From Ctenosaura bakeri (taxonomy: Eukaryota; Chordata; Lepidosauria; Squamata; Iguanidae): a DNA stretch of 64,000 nt. This document shows positions 1 to 10,439 of this stretch, piece after piece. Made by a program: the position numbers and the translations under genes. The notes under the pieces are model-generated. The model did no database searches and had not been told where the DNA came from. It saw only the letters and a program-made list of their open reading frames with translations. Position 1 is the first letter of the stretch, and each line of letters opens with the position of its first letter. The DNA lies in assembly GCA_948474755.1 (NCBI GenBank), contig CAOLHI010000562.1, positions 806,001 to 870,000 on the forward strand, written 5' to 3'.

Positions 1-783
1 AATGATCCCTGCCCCATTAGTTTAATGCTTCCTAACGTTGTCATATTTCTTTTAACTGTAACCCCAGAACCCAGGGGATTACAACAATTAAATTAAAAAA
101 AGAAGAAGCATTTCCAGAAATATCATAGGAAGAAATCAGAGTGAGGGGTTTGTAGTGCAGTTCGTCTTTCCTCGTTAAAGTCAGATACATGTTGGTAAAC
201 TAAATGCACTTTGGGTGGTGCAATTTCATTTAGTTTCAGTTTTTCATTTTTCCATTCTTAAATTTGGTTTTTCTTCAGCTTGAAAGTTTTGATTCATTCC
301 TTACTTTGACTTGTTCATCCCATACATTTAAATTAAAAAAAACAAACCATTTCATATGAGAATTCGCACACATGTTATGTGCATCTTGTACAGTGCCCCT
401 CATAATTTTCTTTCAAAATGTGTTGTTTTACTCATGTGTAGATATGAATTCCTTGACAAAACTGATTGTCAGAATGCACAGAATTAATTTATTACTTTTA
501 AAAAAAAAAAAACACCATGTGACACCTCTAAACTAATTTAAGTGTTGCATCTTTCATTATCCTGATATTTCCACAATTATAAACTGGCAATCAGAAAACA
601 GTTACAAGTTATTACTGAAGAAACCTTGTTTCTGAAGCACAGTTCTTGTGGTACCTTTTGCTGAATATGACAGGAATAGAAACATATTGATTCTAGGAAG
701 TGTCAGTCCACAATCCAGTAAAGCTGGTGAAAACCATACCTCCAAAGTTTCACAGATAAAAATCAGGACACATGCGGCTAGAA
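1..783. other. AT-rich intergenic DNA, nothing recognised
   Basis: AT-rich sequence with short A-runs (for example around 500-513). I see no coding exon, RNA gene or repeat family that I can name. Short open frames here show no protein-like composition. Confidence 0.5.
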
Positions 784-785
784 TA

Positions 786-1165
786 GGATCACAGAATCAC
801 AGAGTTGCAAGAGACCACAGGGGCCATCCAGTCCAACCCCCTGCCATGCAGGAACACACATCAAAGCACTCCCAAAAGATGGCCATCTGGCCTCTGCTTA
901 AAAACTTCCAAAGAAGGAGACTTTACCACACTGCCAGACAGCTCTGACTGTCAGGAAGTTCTTCCTGAGGTATAGGTGGGATCTCTTTAAATCCATTGCT
1001 CCTTGTCCTAGTCTCTGGAGCAGCAGAAAACAAGCCCGCTCCCTCATCAACATGACATCCCTTCAAATATTTAAACATGGCTATCATGTCCCCTTTTAAC
1101 TTTCTCTTCTGCAGACTAAACATACCCAGCTCCTTAAGTCACTCCTCATAGGGCATGGCTTCCAG
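786..1165 (-). mobile_element. CR1-type LINE, 3' fragment
   Basis: The block begins with the ATCACAGAATCACAGAGTTG motif and continues with 'gccatccagtccaaccccctgccatgcagg' type wording (shortened here), which recurs at 5.75, 19.26 and 41.43 kb. This is the reverse complement of the 3' region of amniote CR1 LINEs. It is truncated and has no intact ORF. The repeated occurrence is seen directly; the family name comes from knowledge of CR1. Confidence 0.8.
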
Positions 1166-1675
1166 AAGAGGCTAAACAACATCAGAGTATAGTTAACATA
1201 GCAAAAGCTATTAATGAGGATGAATACAGAAGCTAAGGAAGGCTGCAGCAATTTGCTTTTGCCTACTGGGAAGGGCAAGACTCATCCCCCTCCTCTCCTC
1301 TCCTCCCTGCTGAATTAACTGCATGCAAACAATTTTTGCACTTTGAACTCTGTTTGCACCAATGGAAGTAAGCCAGGGACAAGGGATTACAGTGGGAGGA
1401 GGACTGAGGAACTGGAACTTTGTAAATCAGCTGAAAAAGTGGGATGACAGAGGATTAATCAGAACTGTCCGAGCCAAAGGAGGACAGTGAGAACGTAAGA
1501 GATGCCCATATATATCATACATACACAATGTAACCTGAGTCTGTAGTGAGATGAAATCTGAATATGAAAATCAGTCACTGTAATATAAAGGCAGATAGAC
1601 AGAAACACAATTACTTTCTCTACCACTCCCCTACATTCCTGCCCTTCTGGTTGTGAGTCTGGGAAGATCAAGCCA
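1166..1675. other. unassigned intergenic DNA
   Basis: No gene or clear repeat is recognised. It links a CR1 fragment to a Bov-B fragment and may itself be decayed repeat. Confidence 0.4.
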
Positions 1676-1860
1676 ACTGCCATCAAGTCATCTCAACTTA
1701 CGGCGATCTATGAATGAGAGCCTCTCTCTATCATCAACCAAGTTACTCGATCATCAACCACCCTGCCTAGATCTTGCAGATGCAGGGTCATGTCTTCCTT
1801 GACTGAGTCTATTCATCTGTAATGAGGTCTTTTTGCTTTCCTACTGCCTTCTAGGAAGAG
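1676..1860 (-). mobile_element. Bov-B/RTE LINE, 3'-end fragment
   Basis: Contains the reverse complement of the Bov-B 3' end (CATCAAGTCATCTCAACTTA, then 'cggcgatctatgaatgagag', here only indicated) and matches the same region of the larger minus-strand Bov-B at 6.39-6.63 kb. It is short, decayed and non-coding. Confidence 0.65.
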
Positions 1861-1889
1861 GCATTAGTGATCATATTACAAAATATACA

Positions 1890-2289
1890 TTGGATAACAC
1901 AGCATACCAAAGAATTTCAAAAGTAAATCAGTCTGTGCTTTATAAATTATAGCAAAGCCTTTGATTGTGTAGATCATGAAAAACTATGAATTGCTCTTAA
2001 AGAAATAAGTATGCCACAATATTTGATTATCCTGATGTATAATCTATATGCAGGACAAAAGGCTACTGTTAGGTCAGAATACAAAGAAACAGCATGTTTT
2101 CCAATTGGCAAAGGGGTCAAGCAAGGCTGTATTTTATCAATCTATCTGTTCAACTTTAATGCTGACCATATGATAAAGGAAGCAAGATTAGACTCAGAGG
2201 AAGGAGGCATGAAAACTGAAGGAAGAAACACCAACAATTTAAGAAATGCAGATGACAGGGGAAAAAAAACTAGCAGAAGAAAAAACAAA
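1890..2289 (+). mobile_element. Bov-B/RTE LINE, reverse-transcriptase part (left arm of interrupted copy)
   Basis: The plus-strand frame from 2011 encodes an RT-like stretch with NLYAGQKATVR, then GVKQGCILS and NNLRNADD. These correspond to the NLYxGQ, GVRQGCILSPYLFNLYAE and NNLRYADD blocks of Bov-B/RTE reverse transcriptase, here with the catalytic YADD mutated to NADD. The frame is then broken by a DNA transposon at 2290 and resumes after 3257. The copy is a dead remnant. Assignment rests on recognising the RT motifs; no alignment was run. Confidence 0.85.
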
Positions 2290-3257
2290 GGCCCTATCCG
2301 CATGAGGCGAGTGAATCACTCTGTGCCATTACTTACCGGCTCTTCTTGGGTCCAAAGTAACGCAGACTTTCTCTTGAGCCCTTCTGCAGAGCTCCTCCAT
2401 CAGTGCAGGGCGAACTGGAGCAGTGCAAGGTTGGTAGATCTGCACTGATCCGGCTCAAAATGGCGGCTTCCGGTGTCTTTGTGGGAGTGGACCAACCGCT
2501 GATGCTGGCCACGCCCACAGCCCGCCCTCCACTGATTGCAGGCTCACATTGGTGTGAGCCTGTGCATCTGCATAGGTAAGTAGGAACGCAATGGCACATT
2601 CCAGAAAATGTAAAGACTTGATTTTTCTGGTCTTTACTTAGCGCAGGGGAGGACCACTTGGAGGTGGGTTGGATCGGACTGAGGTGTGGAACTAAGGCCA
2701 TTTCCACACCGGGCATTTAAAATGGTGCAGAGTGACCTCCGACGGAGGTCTTCTACACCCTAAGGTGGACTGGCATGGACTATTTTTTGTAGTTTCACAC
2801 CAGATCCACTCAGGAGCAGCCGGAACTTGCCGTGCTGCGTGTTTTTAAAAACCTCTTTTTCGAGGTTTTTAAAAAGCATGGAGCATGCAGCCTCGTGCTG
2901 CTCCGTCGCCCAGCTCCGATGTGGATTTGCAGGTGCGCGCAAGTGCATGCCTGCGGACCTGCCAGGGGCAGGCTTTCGGCTGGTGAGCTTCTCCGGTTGG
3001 TGGAGAGCCTCCACCAACCGGAAGCCGCCATTTGGGACGCCGGAGGAATGTGAAGCAGTGAGCTCGCACTGCTCCACATGGTGATGGACTTACCCGGTTG
3101 CCGGTAAGCTCCATTTTCGGGCGTTTTCGGGCATTCCCCCCCCCACATGTGGAAAGGGCCAATGTTAAATAGTCCGCATCTAGTCCAATCCAAGGTGCAG
3201 ACGACCTCAGTGCCAGGACGCCTTGGCCCATTTTAACTGCCTTGTACGGAAAGGGCC
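2290..3257 (-). mobile_element. GC-rich TIR transposon, inverted copy (outer), interrupted by a second copy
   Basis: Begins GGCCCTATCCGCATGAGGCG and ends with GTACGGAAAGGGCC, flanked by AAA on both sides (2287-2289 and 3258-3260). In reverse complement it follows the copies at 6630-7085 and 54960-55409 through most of its length, including the GC-rich stem at 2538-2562 and the AAAATGGCGGC motif at 2457-2467. It is split by another copy of the same family at 2696-3160. It is non-autonomous: no transposase frame. Termini and the 3-bp flanks suggest PIF/Harbinger; that class is an inference. Confidence 0.75.
2696..3160 (+). mobile_element. GC-rich TIR transposon, full-length inner copy
   Basis: Runs from GGCCATTTCCACACCGGG to CCCACATGTGGAAAGGGCC, so the ends are inverted repeats. 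It contains three strong internal inverted repeats: 2841-2875 (GTTTTTAAAAACCTC and its complement), one around 2944-2966, and 2993-3022 (CGGTTGGTGGAG and its complement). A GCCGCCATTT core lies at 3024-3033. No protein-coding capacity is apparent; open frames here are by-products of GC content. It sits inside the outer inverted copy. Confidence 0.8.
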
Positions 3258-3880
3258 AAAGACTTGGAACAATTGCTGAAGAAGTCAAGGCAGAAAGTGC
3301 AAAGGCAGATTTGCAGACGAACATTAAGAAAACAAGCATAATGACCACAGATGATTTAGATAACCTCAAAGCAGACAATGAAGACATTGAAATAGTTTAA
3401 GATTCTTCATACTTTGGCTCAGTCATTAATCATAGTGGAGACTGCAGTCAATAAATCAGAAGAAGACTAGGACTTGGAACAGCAGCAATAAAGGAATTAG
3501 ACAAGATCTTGAAGAATAAAGATATATCATTGAGTACTAAAGATTGTTCATGCAACCTTATTTCTAATTTCTATATACAGTTGTTAAAGCTGGACTCTGA
3601 AGAAAGCTGGCAGGAAGAAAATTAACTCCTTTGAAATGTGAAGCTGGAGGAGAGTTCTACAGATACCTTGGACTGCTAAAACAATAAATAAATGGATCCC
3701 AGAGCAAAACAAACCTGAACTCTCCCTAGAAGCTTCCCTAGAACCTAAACTAAGGCTGTTGTACTTTGGCCATATCATGTAAAGCCACAACTCACTAGAA
3801 AAGACAATAATGCTTGGTAAGGTGGAAGGCAGTAGGAAAAGAAGATGACCACACTAGAGAGGGAGAGACTCAACCAAAGA
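3258..3880 (+). mobile_element. Bov-B/RTE LINE, C-terminal part (right arm)
   Basis: Continues the Bov-B interrupted at 2289. The sequence encodes, with stops and frameshifts, the segment after the YADD box (EEVKAESAKADLQTNIKKT-like), then the GHIM(R)/TTRKDN-like 3' region with 'aaaagacaataatgcttgg'. It fades out near 3.88 kb before the usual 3' end. Confidence 0.8.
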
Positions 3881-4183
3881 TATAGCGGGTGTGTTCAGAG
3901 GAACACATAGTCCCTAATTGTGCACCTCGTCTAAAATAATTTTTGAGATAGAAATAGAAAGCTTTTTTATTTTATCTTATTTTTCACAGCTCAGTTTTAG
4001 AACCTATTTAGAACGCCAGAGACCAGCACTAATCTGTGCAAAGTTAAAAATAAAAGAGATGGTTTCTCTTTTCATGTGATAAACGACATTTCCACATACT
4101 AGTGAAAGAATTTCTAAGCCACAGAACTGACTTCCAGATTGCCTCAGGTCTGCACCTCTTTCACTTTAGAAACTAAACACTGA
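3881..4183. other. unassigned AT-rich DNA
   Basis: No recognisable gene or repeat between the Bov-B remnant and the next TIR element. Confidence 0.4.
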
Positions 4184-4598
4184 GGCCATTTCCACATGAC
4201 AGTGCTCTCCTGCACCATCCCATTGCAATCCCTACAGTGCCTCTGCCAGTATGGGACCATGTCCAACACTCCCCTCCACATCCAGCCAGCTGCCTGAGGA
4301 AAAGAATGTGAGGGACATGCTCCTTCCTTCTGCACTGCAGCTGGCCTTCTTTCCATGCTGCAGTGGGGAAGGAAGCACATGATTGCACTTCTGGCCCTTC
4401 TGCATGGCTGGCGGCAACAGAAGCCTCACACAATTGGGGGCCATTGACAGAGTTTTTCTGTCAATGATATATGCCACGATCATACCAGCTGGGGACACGA
4501 GAAGGGGGGAACTGTGACAACGTCATATGAAAGCATCATCGCAGTCCCACTCTTCTCATGTCCCCATGCCAGGAAGGCACCGTCCTGTGGAAATGGCC
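4184..4598. mobile_element. TIR transposon sharing the GGCCATTTCCACA end, distinct core
   Basis: Starts GGCCATTTCCACATGACAG and ends CTGTGGAAATGGCC, with flanks TGA and TAA. The ends match the GC-rich and the palindromic families, but the interior differs from both. The interior has its own hairpin near 4449-4472 (CATTGACAGA and TCTGTCAATG around a short T-rich loop). It has no transposase and is presumably moved in trans by the same enzyme. Confidence 0.7.
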
Positions 4599-5697
4599 TA
4601 AGTGCTGATGAACAGAATTCCTAATCTGCATTGTTGTGGCATGCAATTTCTAGGAGAATAAACATCAAAACATGTTGTTGTCTGAAAGCATAAGTGAAAT
4701 TAAAGCATGATTTTACTCTGCACAGAGTTGTCTATTAATTAGAGAAGAGTCCAATTCAGCATCCATTTTGATTACATGGGCTTAATCCCAGAATATAAAA
4801 AGTAAGAAATAGAAGAAATGTGCCAGTATTCGTGTCCTGCCATCTCCCGCATTAGCAAATAACAACAGAAGGACTTCATTGATCAGGCATGATTGGGGGC
4901 TGAAAGGTCCTAACAGAGGACAATGGTTTCAAATAGCCCCAGAGCAATTTTTCCCCCCAGAAAAATAGGCACTGTAGCTGATTTCAGAAGCTTGGTGAAA
5001 CTAGATTTGGATTCTGTGACAAGAAAATAACAAACATAACTAGTAAAGTATCTGAGTTAATTTATGCCTATTCGCAAATGTGCAGCATGACATTTGTTTG
5101 TTTGTTTAGGTCTAGGGCTTCTCTCTGGGGGTACTAATGCTGAAACATATGAAAATTCAACCAACAGTGAAAAGTCACCCTTCTAAAACTAAACTATCAA
5201 AGCATTCTGGAAAACATTAATGGCTGAAGCTTTCCTCTGTCAAGAAAGTATTTCTGCCAGTTAAAATCCTCCCTATCACATACTTACTATATCAGAATCA
5301 AAGTCTCTGCCTGCAAGATTTCATCTTTGTTCTCACTTGGAAGCACTCTAAATAGCTGAGCAATTAATGGCATTCTGGGTCCTGCTTCTGAAGTCACTGC
5401 CTGGCTTCATTCTTACTCTCAAAATCCGTAGCTCATTGCCTCCCTCCCTAGTCCACCATTCCCATCCCATTACCCTTTTCCACACTTGCCTCTACATACC
5501 TTCTTTCTTGGATTATATGCTAGCAATCTATTACTGCTGATTGTGCTGTGTGGGTGCAAAAGAGAATTTCACTTGGAGAAATGAGTCTCCTGAAGAAAGC
5601 TCTGCTCAGCAAACATGCAAACTTTTAATAGAAATACACCGCACCTCTTAACATATAAAATGCTATAGGATTACAAACAAAATCTGTGTGAAAAGGC
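4599..5697. promoter_or_regulatory. unique intergenic stretch, possible conserved non-coding element
   Basis: Repeat-free as far as I can see, with homeodomain-type words including TTAATTAG near 4736 and a bicoid-class TAATCCC at 4783-4789. No exon is visible. That it may be regulatory for a neighbouring gene such as NHLH2 is inference only; conservation cannot be tested here. Confidence 0.25.
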
Positions 5698-5698
5698 C

Positions 5699-5700
5699 AA

Positions 5701-5736
<36 letters not shown>

Positions 5737-5740
5737 AAAG
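5699..5740. repeat. (AAAG)n microsatellite
   Basis: About ten AAAG units, directly followed by a CR1 fragment. Confidence 0.95.
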
Positions 5741-5750
5741 GGAAAAATCT

Positions 5751-6016
5751 AGAAAATCATAGAATCATAGAAATCTAGAGTTGGAAGAGACCGCACAGGC
5801 CATCCAGTCCAGCCCCCTGCCATGCAGGAACACCCTCAAAGCAATCCCGACAGATGGCCATCAAGCCTCTGCTTAAAAACCTCCAAGGAAGGAGACTACA
5901 CTACACTCCGAGGCAGCATATTCCACTGTCGGACAGCCCTGACCATCAGAAAATTCTTCCTGAGGTTCAGGTGGAATCTCCTTTCCTGCAGCTTGAATCC
6001 ATTGCTCCTTGATTAA
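5751..6016 (-). mobile_element. CR1-type LINE, 3' fragment
   Basis: Opens with an AGAATCATAGAA repeat tail and carries the same 3' region as the copies at 0.79, 19.26 and 41.43 kb. It stops abruptly after 'ccattgctccttg'. Non-coding remnant. Confidence 0.85.
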
Positions 6017-6384
6017 TTAAAGGTCCCTGGTCTGAATCTGTATGCTTGTTGTCTCAACCTCTGCTCCATGGTGCTAAAGAAATAAAAATAAGAGCCACAG
6101 AGAGCTGTACTGGGTTTACATGTATGGTGTACAGCATTTCAGAACAAATAGTTTATAAAGAGCTCTAATTTCTTGATTTCAAAAAAATACAGTAAAGATC
6201 TAGATATGACAGGCTCTCAGTGCTGGTTTCTAGGGCTCCTCACACACACACAGACACACACACACAGAGCATGGTCACAAGCAATAGAAGGTCACGTGAT
6301 AACATGCATTTGGGTGGGCCTTAGGCATCAACATCTATGTACCCTTGGCAGCTGGTTATCTATGTCATGTTTTTTGTTGCTAAC
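6017..6384. other. unassigned DNA with a CA-rich tract
   Basis: Contains a degenerate (CA)n run near 6240-6270. No gene is seen. Confidence 0.4.
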
Positions 6385-6629
6385 TGCTTGTCAAGACAAC
6401 TTTGACTTATGGGCACCCTATGAATGAGAGACTCCGAGTCATCCTGTCACCAACAGCTGTGCTCAGGTCTTGCAAACTCAGGGCTGTGGCTTCCTAGATT
6501 GCCCCCCTCTCTCTCTTTCTCTCCAGTGCATTCCTCCTCTTTTCCTACTGCTTTCTATCTTGTCAAGCATCATTGTCTTTTCTTGTGAGTTATATCTTCT
6601 CATGATATACCCAGAGTATGAGAGTCTCG
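6385..6629 (-). mobile_element. Bov-B/RTE LINE, 3' end (left arm of interrupted copy)
   Basis: Reverse complement of the Bov-B 3' end: CAAGACAACTTTGACTTATG, then 'tatgaatgagag' and onward. The element is split at 6629 by a GC-rich TIR transposon and continues at 7086. Confidence 0.8.
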
Positions 6630-7085
6630 GGCCATTTCCACATGGGGTTTTTAACATGGGGCAGAGTGTCCTCCAGGGAGGAGGTCTGCACCTGGGAGTG
6701 GACTGGGTCGAACCTACTTAACATAAATCCGCATCCCAGTCCGCTCCGGAACGACCCCAAGTGGTCGTCCAGCGTGCTTTTGCAAGACCGCTAAAAACAG
6801 GTCTTTCAAAAGCACAGAGCACGCCACTGCGAGCCTGCTCCCTTATGCAGATTCGCAGGCTTGCATTGGTGCAAGCCTACGATCTGCCGGGGGCGGGCTT
6901 TAGGCTGGCGAGCTTCAGTGGTTGGTCGAGACCCTCGATCAACCAGAAGCCGCCATTTTCATCCCTGGAGGAGTGTGGAGTGGCGGCCGTGCGCTGCTCT
7001 GGAGAAGCGTGGACCGGACCAAGGAGCCCAAAAGTCCGGTGAGTAGTGTCACAGGGCGATTCCCTCGCCCCATGTGGAAATGGCC
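6630..7085 (+). mobile_element. GC-rich TIR transposon, full-length copy in Bov-B
   Basis: Ends are GGCCATTTCCACATGGGG and CCCCATGTGGAAATGGCC. The flanks TCG (6627-6629) and TCA (7086-7088) interrupt a Bov-B whose sequence reads through TCA, so the target site was TCA and duplicated 3 bp. Internal hairpins: 6777-6811 (CTTTTGCAAGACC arm), 6855-6878 (GCAGGCTTGCA arm) and 6920-6944 (GGTTGGTCGAG arm). YY1-like GCCGCCATTTT lies at 6949-6959. Non-autonomous. Confidence 0.85.
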
Positions 7086-7696
7086 TCAGTTTAGTCACAT
7101 TGACTTCTACCTTCTAGGGAGGATTCTGGCTTCATTTGCTCTACAACCCATTTATTCATCTTTTTTGGCAGTCCAGGTATTCACAGAACTTTCCTCCCAG
7201 CACCACATTTCGAAGGAGTTGATTCTCTTCCTATCAGCTTTCTTCACTGTCCAGTTTTCATAACCATACACAGAAATTGGAAATATGATGGCATGGACAA
7301 CTTTGACTTTAGTATTCAATGACATATTTTTACACTTGAGGATCTTGTCTAGTTCCTTCATAGCTGCTCTTCCAAGTCCTAATCTTCTTATTTCTTAACT
7401 GCAGTCCCTATTTTGATTTATGGCTGAGCCAATGTATAGGAAATCTTTCCCTATCTCAGTGTTTTCATCACATACTTTCAAGTGATGTACATCATCAGTG
7501 ATCATAATTTTTGTTTTCTTATGTTCAGCTGCAAACTTGCCTTTGCACTTTCTTCCTTGACTTTCTTCTGTTGTCATCCCAAGTTTTTGCTATTTTCTGC
7601 TAATAGTATGATATCATCTGCATATCTTAAATTGCTGATGTTCCTTCCTCCAGTTTTTGTGCCTCCTTCCTCCAAGTCTAATCCTTCTTTACTCAA
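7086..7696 (-). mobile_element. Bov-B/RTE LINE, C-terminal RT region (right arm)
   Basis: The minus frame 7361-7152 reads MKELDKILKCKNMSLNTKVK, then VVHAIIFPISVYGYENWTVK and so on to SFEMWCWEESS. This matches the Bov-B domain after the RT (AMKELDKI..., YGCESWT, FELWCWR). Further frames at 7577-7395 supply the preceding block. Stops and frameshifts make it inactive. Confidence 0.9.
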
Positions 7697-7760
7697 TCTA
7701 CTATATAAAAGTCAAAGTTTGTGAGTTTGTCTGTGTCAGGCAGGTGAAGACCTCATATGA

Positions 7761-8062
7761 AATGGCCTGCCAGAGGAGACCCGGCATATTACCAGTCCAA
7801 AAAAAAAAAAAGCAGTCAAGACTGATCTCTTGCGACAGGCCTTCCAAGACTAGTACTTCCACTGCCTCCCATCAATTGTCCTGCTGTTCCTTTAATAGTT
7901 AATTAATTGTTAATTGTTATGTGTTTTAGGGGGTTGGTTTTAGCTGGGTTGGTGGGTGGGGCGGATTGGGTATGTTTTTAATGTATTTTAATGTATTTTA
8001 ATGTATAATGTATTTCATGCTGTTCACCGCCCCGATCCATGTGGAGAGGTGGGATACAAATA

Positions 8063-8130
<68 letters not shown>
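7761..8130 (+). mobile_element. LINE 3'-end fragment inserted in the Helitron
   Basis: Lies exactly between two direct copies of a 'gaagacctcatatga' unit of the Helitron. The 3' part reads CACCGCCCCGATCCATGTGG, then a gggatacaaataaat tail, typical of CR1/L2-type LINE ends in squamates, and finishes in an (ATA/ATT)n tract. Truncated, non-coding. Confidence 0.6.

Positions 8131-8132
<2 letters not shown>
8065..8132. repeat. (AAT)n/(ATT)n microsatellite with inverted halves
   Basis: Tandem AAT for about 35 bases switches to ATT, giving a perfect self-complementary tract. It is the tail of the LINE fragment. Confidence 0.95.
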
Positions 8133-8678
8133 GGCTGTGTCAGGTGAGAAGACCTCATATGATTGGCTGCCTGTGAAGATTCTATGGAATCCTGGGGTAG
8201 GCAGTTTAGTGAGAGGCCTTTAGAATTCTCAGCCAGAGAGCTCTTGGGCCTCAGGCCAGTTGCTATGGAGAGGAGGCTTAGCAGCAAGTAGGAGGAGATC
8301 AGCATATTCCCTCAGAAACCCAACCTCTGTATGTTAACAACTCTGAATATAGATTGGATTGGGGAATATGGGGAAAAGTTACAGGTACTGGACAAAGTGG
8401 TTTGGGGAATTAGAGACACAGGATCTCAAATCTGTGTATTTCAACCATATGTAATTCCTAAAGTAAGGTAAGTTAATTCCTAAGGTATTTCTAACAAGTG
8501 TTAACTACGAGAAAATAAAATCCCGGGCAACACTGGGTAAATACACTAGTATATGATAAAAATCTTTGTTGCAGAATTTTGAGTATCCTTTTGCCTTTGT
8601 GAGAGATTAATGCAATGGTCCAGTGGTTACTGCAGTCCTTGGTTTCCACTTCCTTCGTGACTGGAATGTATACTCAGT

Positions 8679-8848
8679 GGCCATTTCCGCACTACACTGT
8701 TATAGTACTATTATTCTACCTTCAACATCCTATGGAATCCTGGGGTTTGCTGTTTAGGGAGGGGCATCTTTAGCCTCAGTAAACCAGAATTCCACAGGAT
8801 GTTGAAAGTGGAATAATAGCACTATAACAGTGTAGTGTGGAAATGGTC
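8679..8848. mobile_element. palindromic TIR MITE, full copy
   Basis: GGCCATTTCCGCACTACACT at the left and its near-complement AGTGTAGTGTGGAAATGGTC at the right. Nearly the whole element is one inverted repeat around the words CTATTATT, CATCCTATGGAATCCTGGGG and a GGGAGGGG dyad. No ORF. Confidence 0.85.
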
Positions 8849-9161
8849 AATGTTTCCAGTCTGTTGGCCATTTTCCCCATATTTGTTGACAGATTTTAGT
8901 TAGAATTTGAGTGGATTCTGTCTCTGATGCTTCCGATACCTTTATATAAGACCAAGGAAATCACACATACAAAAATGGCAGCTGTTTAGAAAACCACTAA
9001 AGACTCAGAACTCTTCAGTGGAAAGCTTATAGCTATTGGGCAAAGAGATTTATCTTCATGAAGTAAAAACAAATTGTGAAATGCATATTTGTTAGGTAGT
9101 TTGGTTTTTGCTTTATATTACACAGCAGTTTGGCACTCATCCACAGTTGTTCTGTGATTAA

Positions 9162-9341
9162 GGCCATTTCTGCACTAGACTGTTATAATGCTATTATTAC
9201 ACTTTCAATATCCTTTGGAATCCTGGGGTTTGCAGTTTAGGAAAGGGCCTCAAAGTCTCCCCCCTAAGCTTCAAACCCAGGATTCCATAGGATGTTGCAA
9301 GTGGAATAATGGCGCTATAACAGTCTAGTGCAGAAATGGTC
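9162..9341. mobile_element. palindromic TIR MITE, full copy
   Basis: Same family as 8679-8848: GGCCATTTCTGCACTAGACTG at the left (first 20 bases compared) mirrored at the right, flanked by TAA on the left and CTA on the right. Confidence 0.85.
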
Positions 9342-10439
9342 CTAGCTTCTGCTCTTGGATCCTCTCCCTCTGTTCTTGGCCAGTGGAAAGGTCAGTAGTC
9401 CTGGGGAAGGAGGGTGGGAGAATAGAAAGCCAGGCCATCACTGGCCTAACACAATTGCTGGGGGTGAGGTGGAGATGAGAAGAAAGGTGAGAAAAACAGT
9501 CACAATGACATATTTAATAAAACCTGTGTTTGTGGGGGAGAGGGAATATGGTACTCAGATGAATATGTTGTGTGCCAGAAGGAGAAAAGCAGCCCTAATG
9601 TCTATATAACAAAGCAAGCGAGCAAACAAAGGGCATCTGTGGTCAGCAGCTGAAACCAAGGACAGGCACACATGAAAAGACAGGTTCCAAACTAGAAAGG
9701 AAAGTTCCAGAGAGCTGTGCTATTCAGCAGCTTAGCTGAATCAACTGGAAGTTCCAAGGCATCTTAAAAGGCATCTCCACATGCAACATATTCCCAATAG
9801 TCCATTCTGGATGGTATCAAGGCATGAATCACAGTCACCAGGCTGTCTCCATCCAGAAAAGGTTGCAACCATCCAGAACAGGTTGAACACCCCTTTCTTG
9901 ATCAGATAAAGCATCTGCCAACAACATGTGAAAGCTGTAAATCACACAGCTGTCCAGATGTTAGACTGCAAATCCCAGCAGTCCTTAGTCACCACAGCCC
10001 ATGGAAAGGAAAACTAGAAAGTGCAGTTCAACAACATCTGGAGGGTTGCATGATTTCCACCCCTGATCTTATCTAGAATGAAGAAAGATACTTTTCTGGC
10101 TTTTCTACTAGTAATGCCATTTAATTTTCTAAATGTACCATTGAAAATAGCAGTCTCTTAAAGTTGTGGCTAGATTCCTTCCCATATCTTTTTTTTCTTT
10201 TTGAGCTCTTATGTATTCAAGATCTCACAGCATTTGCACTCAGACTTCACTGTGGTCTAGTTGATTCATCAAGTTTTGGAAAAATAAGTTGTTGATGGAG
10301 AATATGATATTACTTCTTAGGATAAAGAGTCTGTTCAGTTTCAAATCTGACATCCAAAGAAAAGCCAGCTCAAGACAGAAATCATTGGTAGCAGATAGTA
10401 GATCAATATGAAGGTATGCTGATGAGCTCAGAAACATAT
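9342..10439. other. intergenic DNA with an unnamed repeat-like stretch
   Basis: The part at 9960-10070 (CAAATCCCAGCAGTCCTTAG, then 'caacatctggaggg' and 'ccacccctg') has the look of a common squamate interspersed repeat, and a similar piece occurs near 44970. The rest is unassigned; no gene is seen. Confidence 0.4.

Larger units (their letters stand above)
7697..8549 (+). mobile_element. non-autonomous Helitron, copy 1 (contains a LINE-tail insertion)
   Basis: Starts TCTACTATATAAAAGTC after an A and ends ACACTAG before a T, as expected for Helitron insertion between A and T. Just before the end is the hairpin CCCGGGCAACACTGGG. The copy at 38952-39296 has the same ends and interior without the insertion at 7761-8130. 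Near 8175-8245 it carries a segment shared with the palindromic TIR family. No Rep/helicase is present. The name rests on 5' TC, 3' hairpin plus CTAG and A/T flanks. Confidence 0.75.

Noticed and set aside
2011..2270. Intact reverse transcriptase gene
   Set aside because: The catalytic YADD is NADD, the frame is interrupted by a transposon and stops follow; it is a Bov-B relic.
2760..3387. Several overlapping frames of 70-170 codons
   Set aside because: They fall within the GC-rich MITE and continue into its flanks. They are not conserved between MITE copies, and the CpG-rich inverted repeats create them.
5699..8132. CRISPR-like arrays
   Set aside because: The regular repeats are microsatellites without spacers, and the genome is vertebrate.
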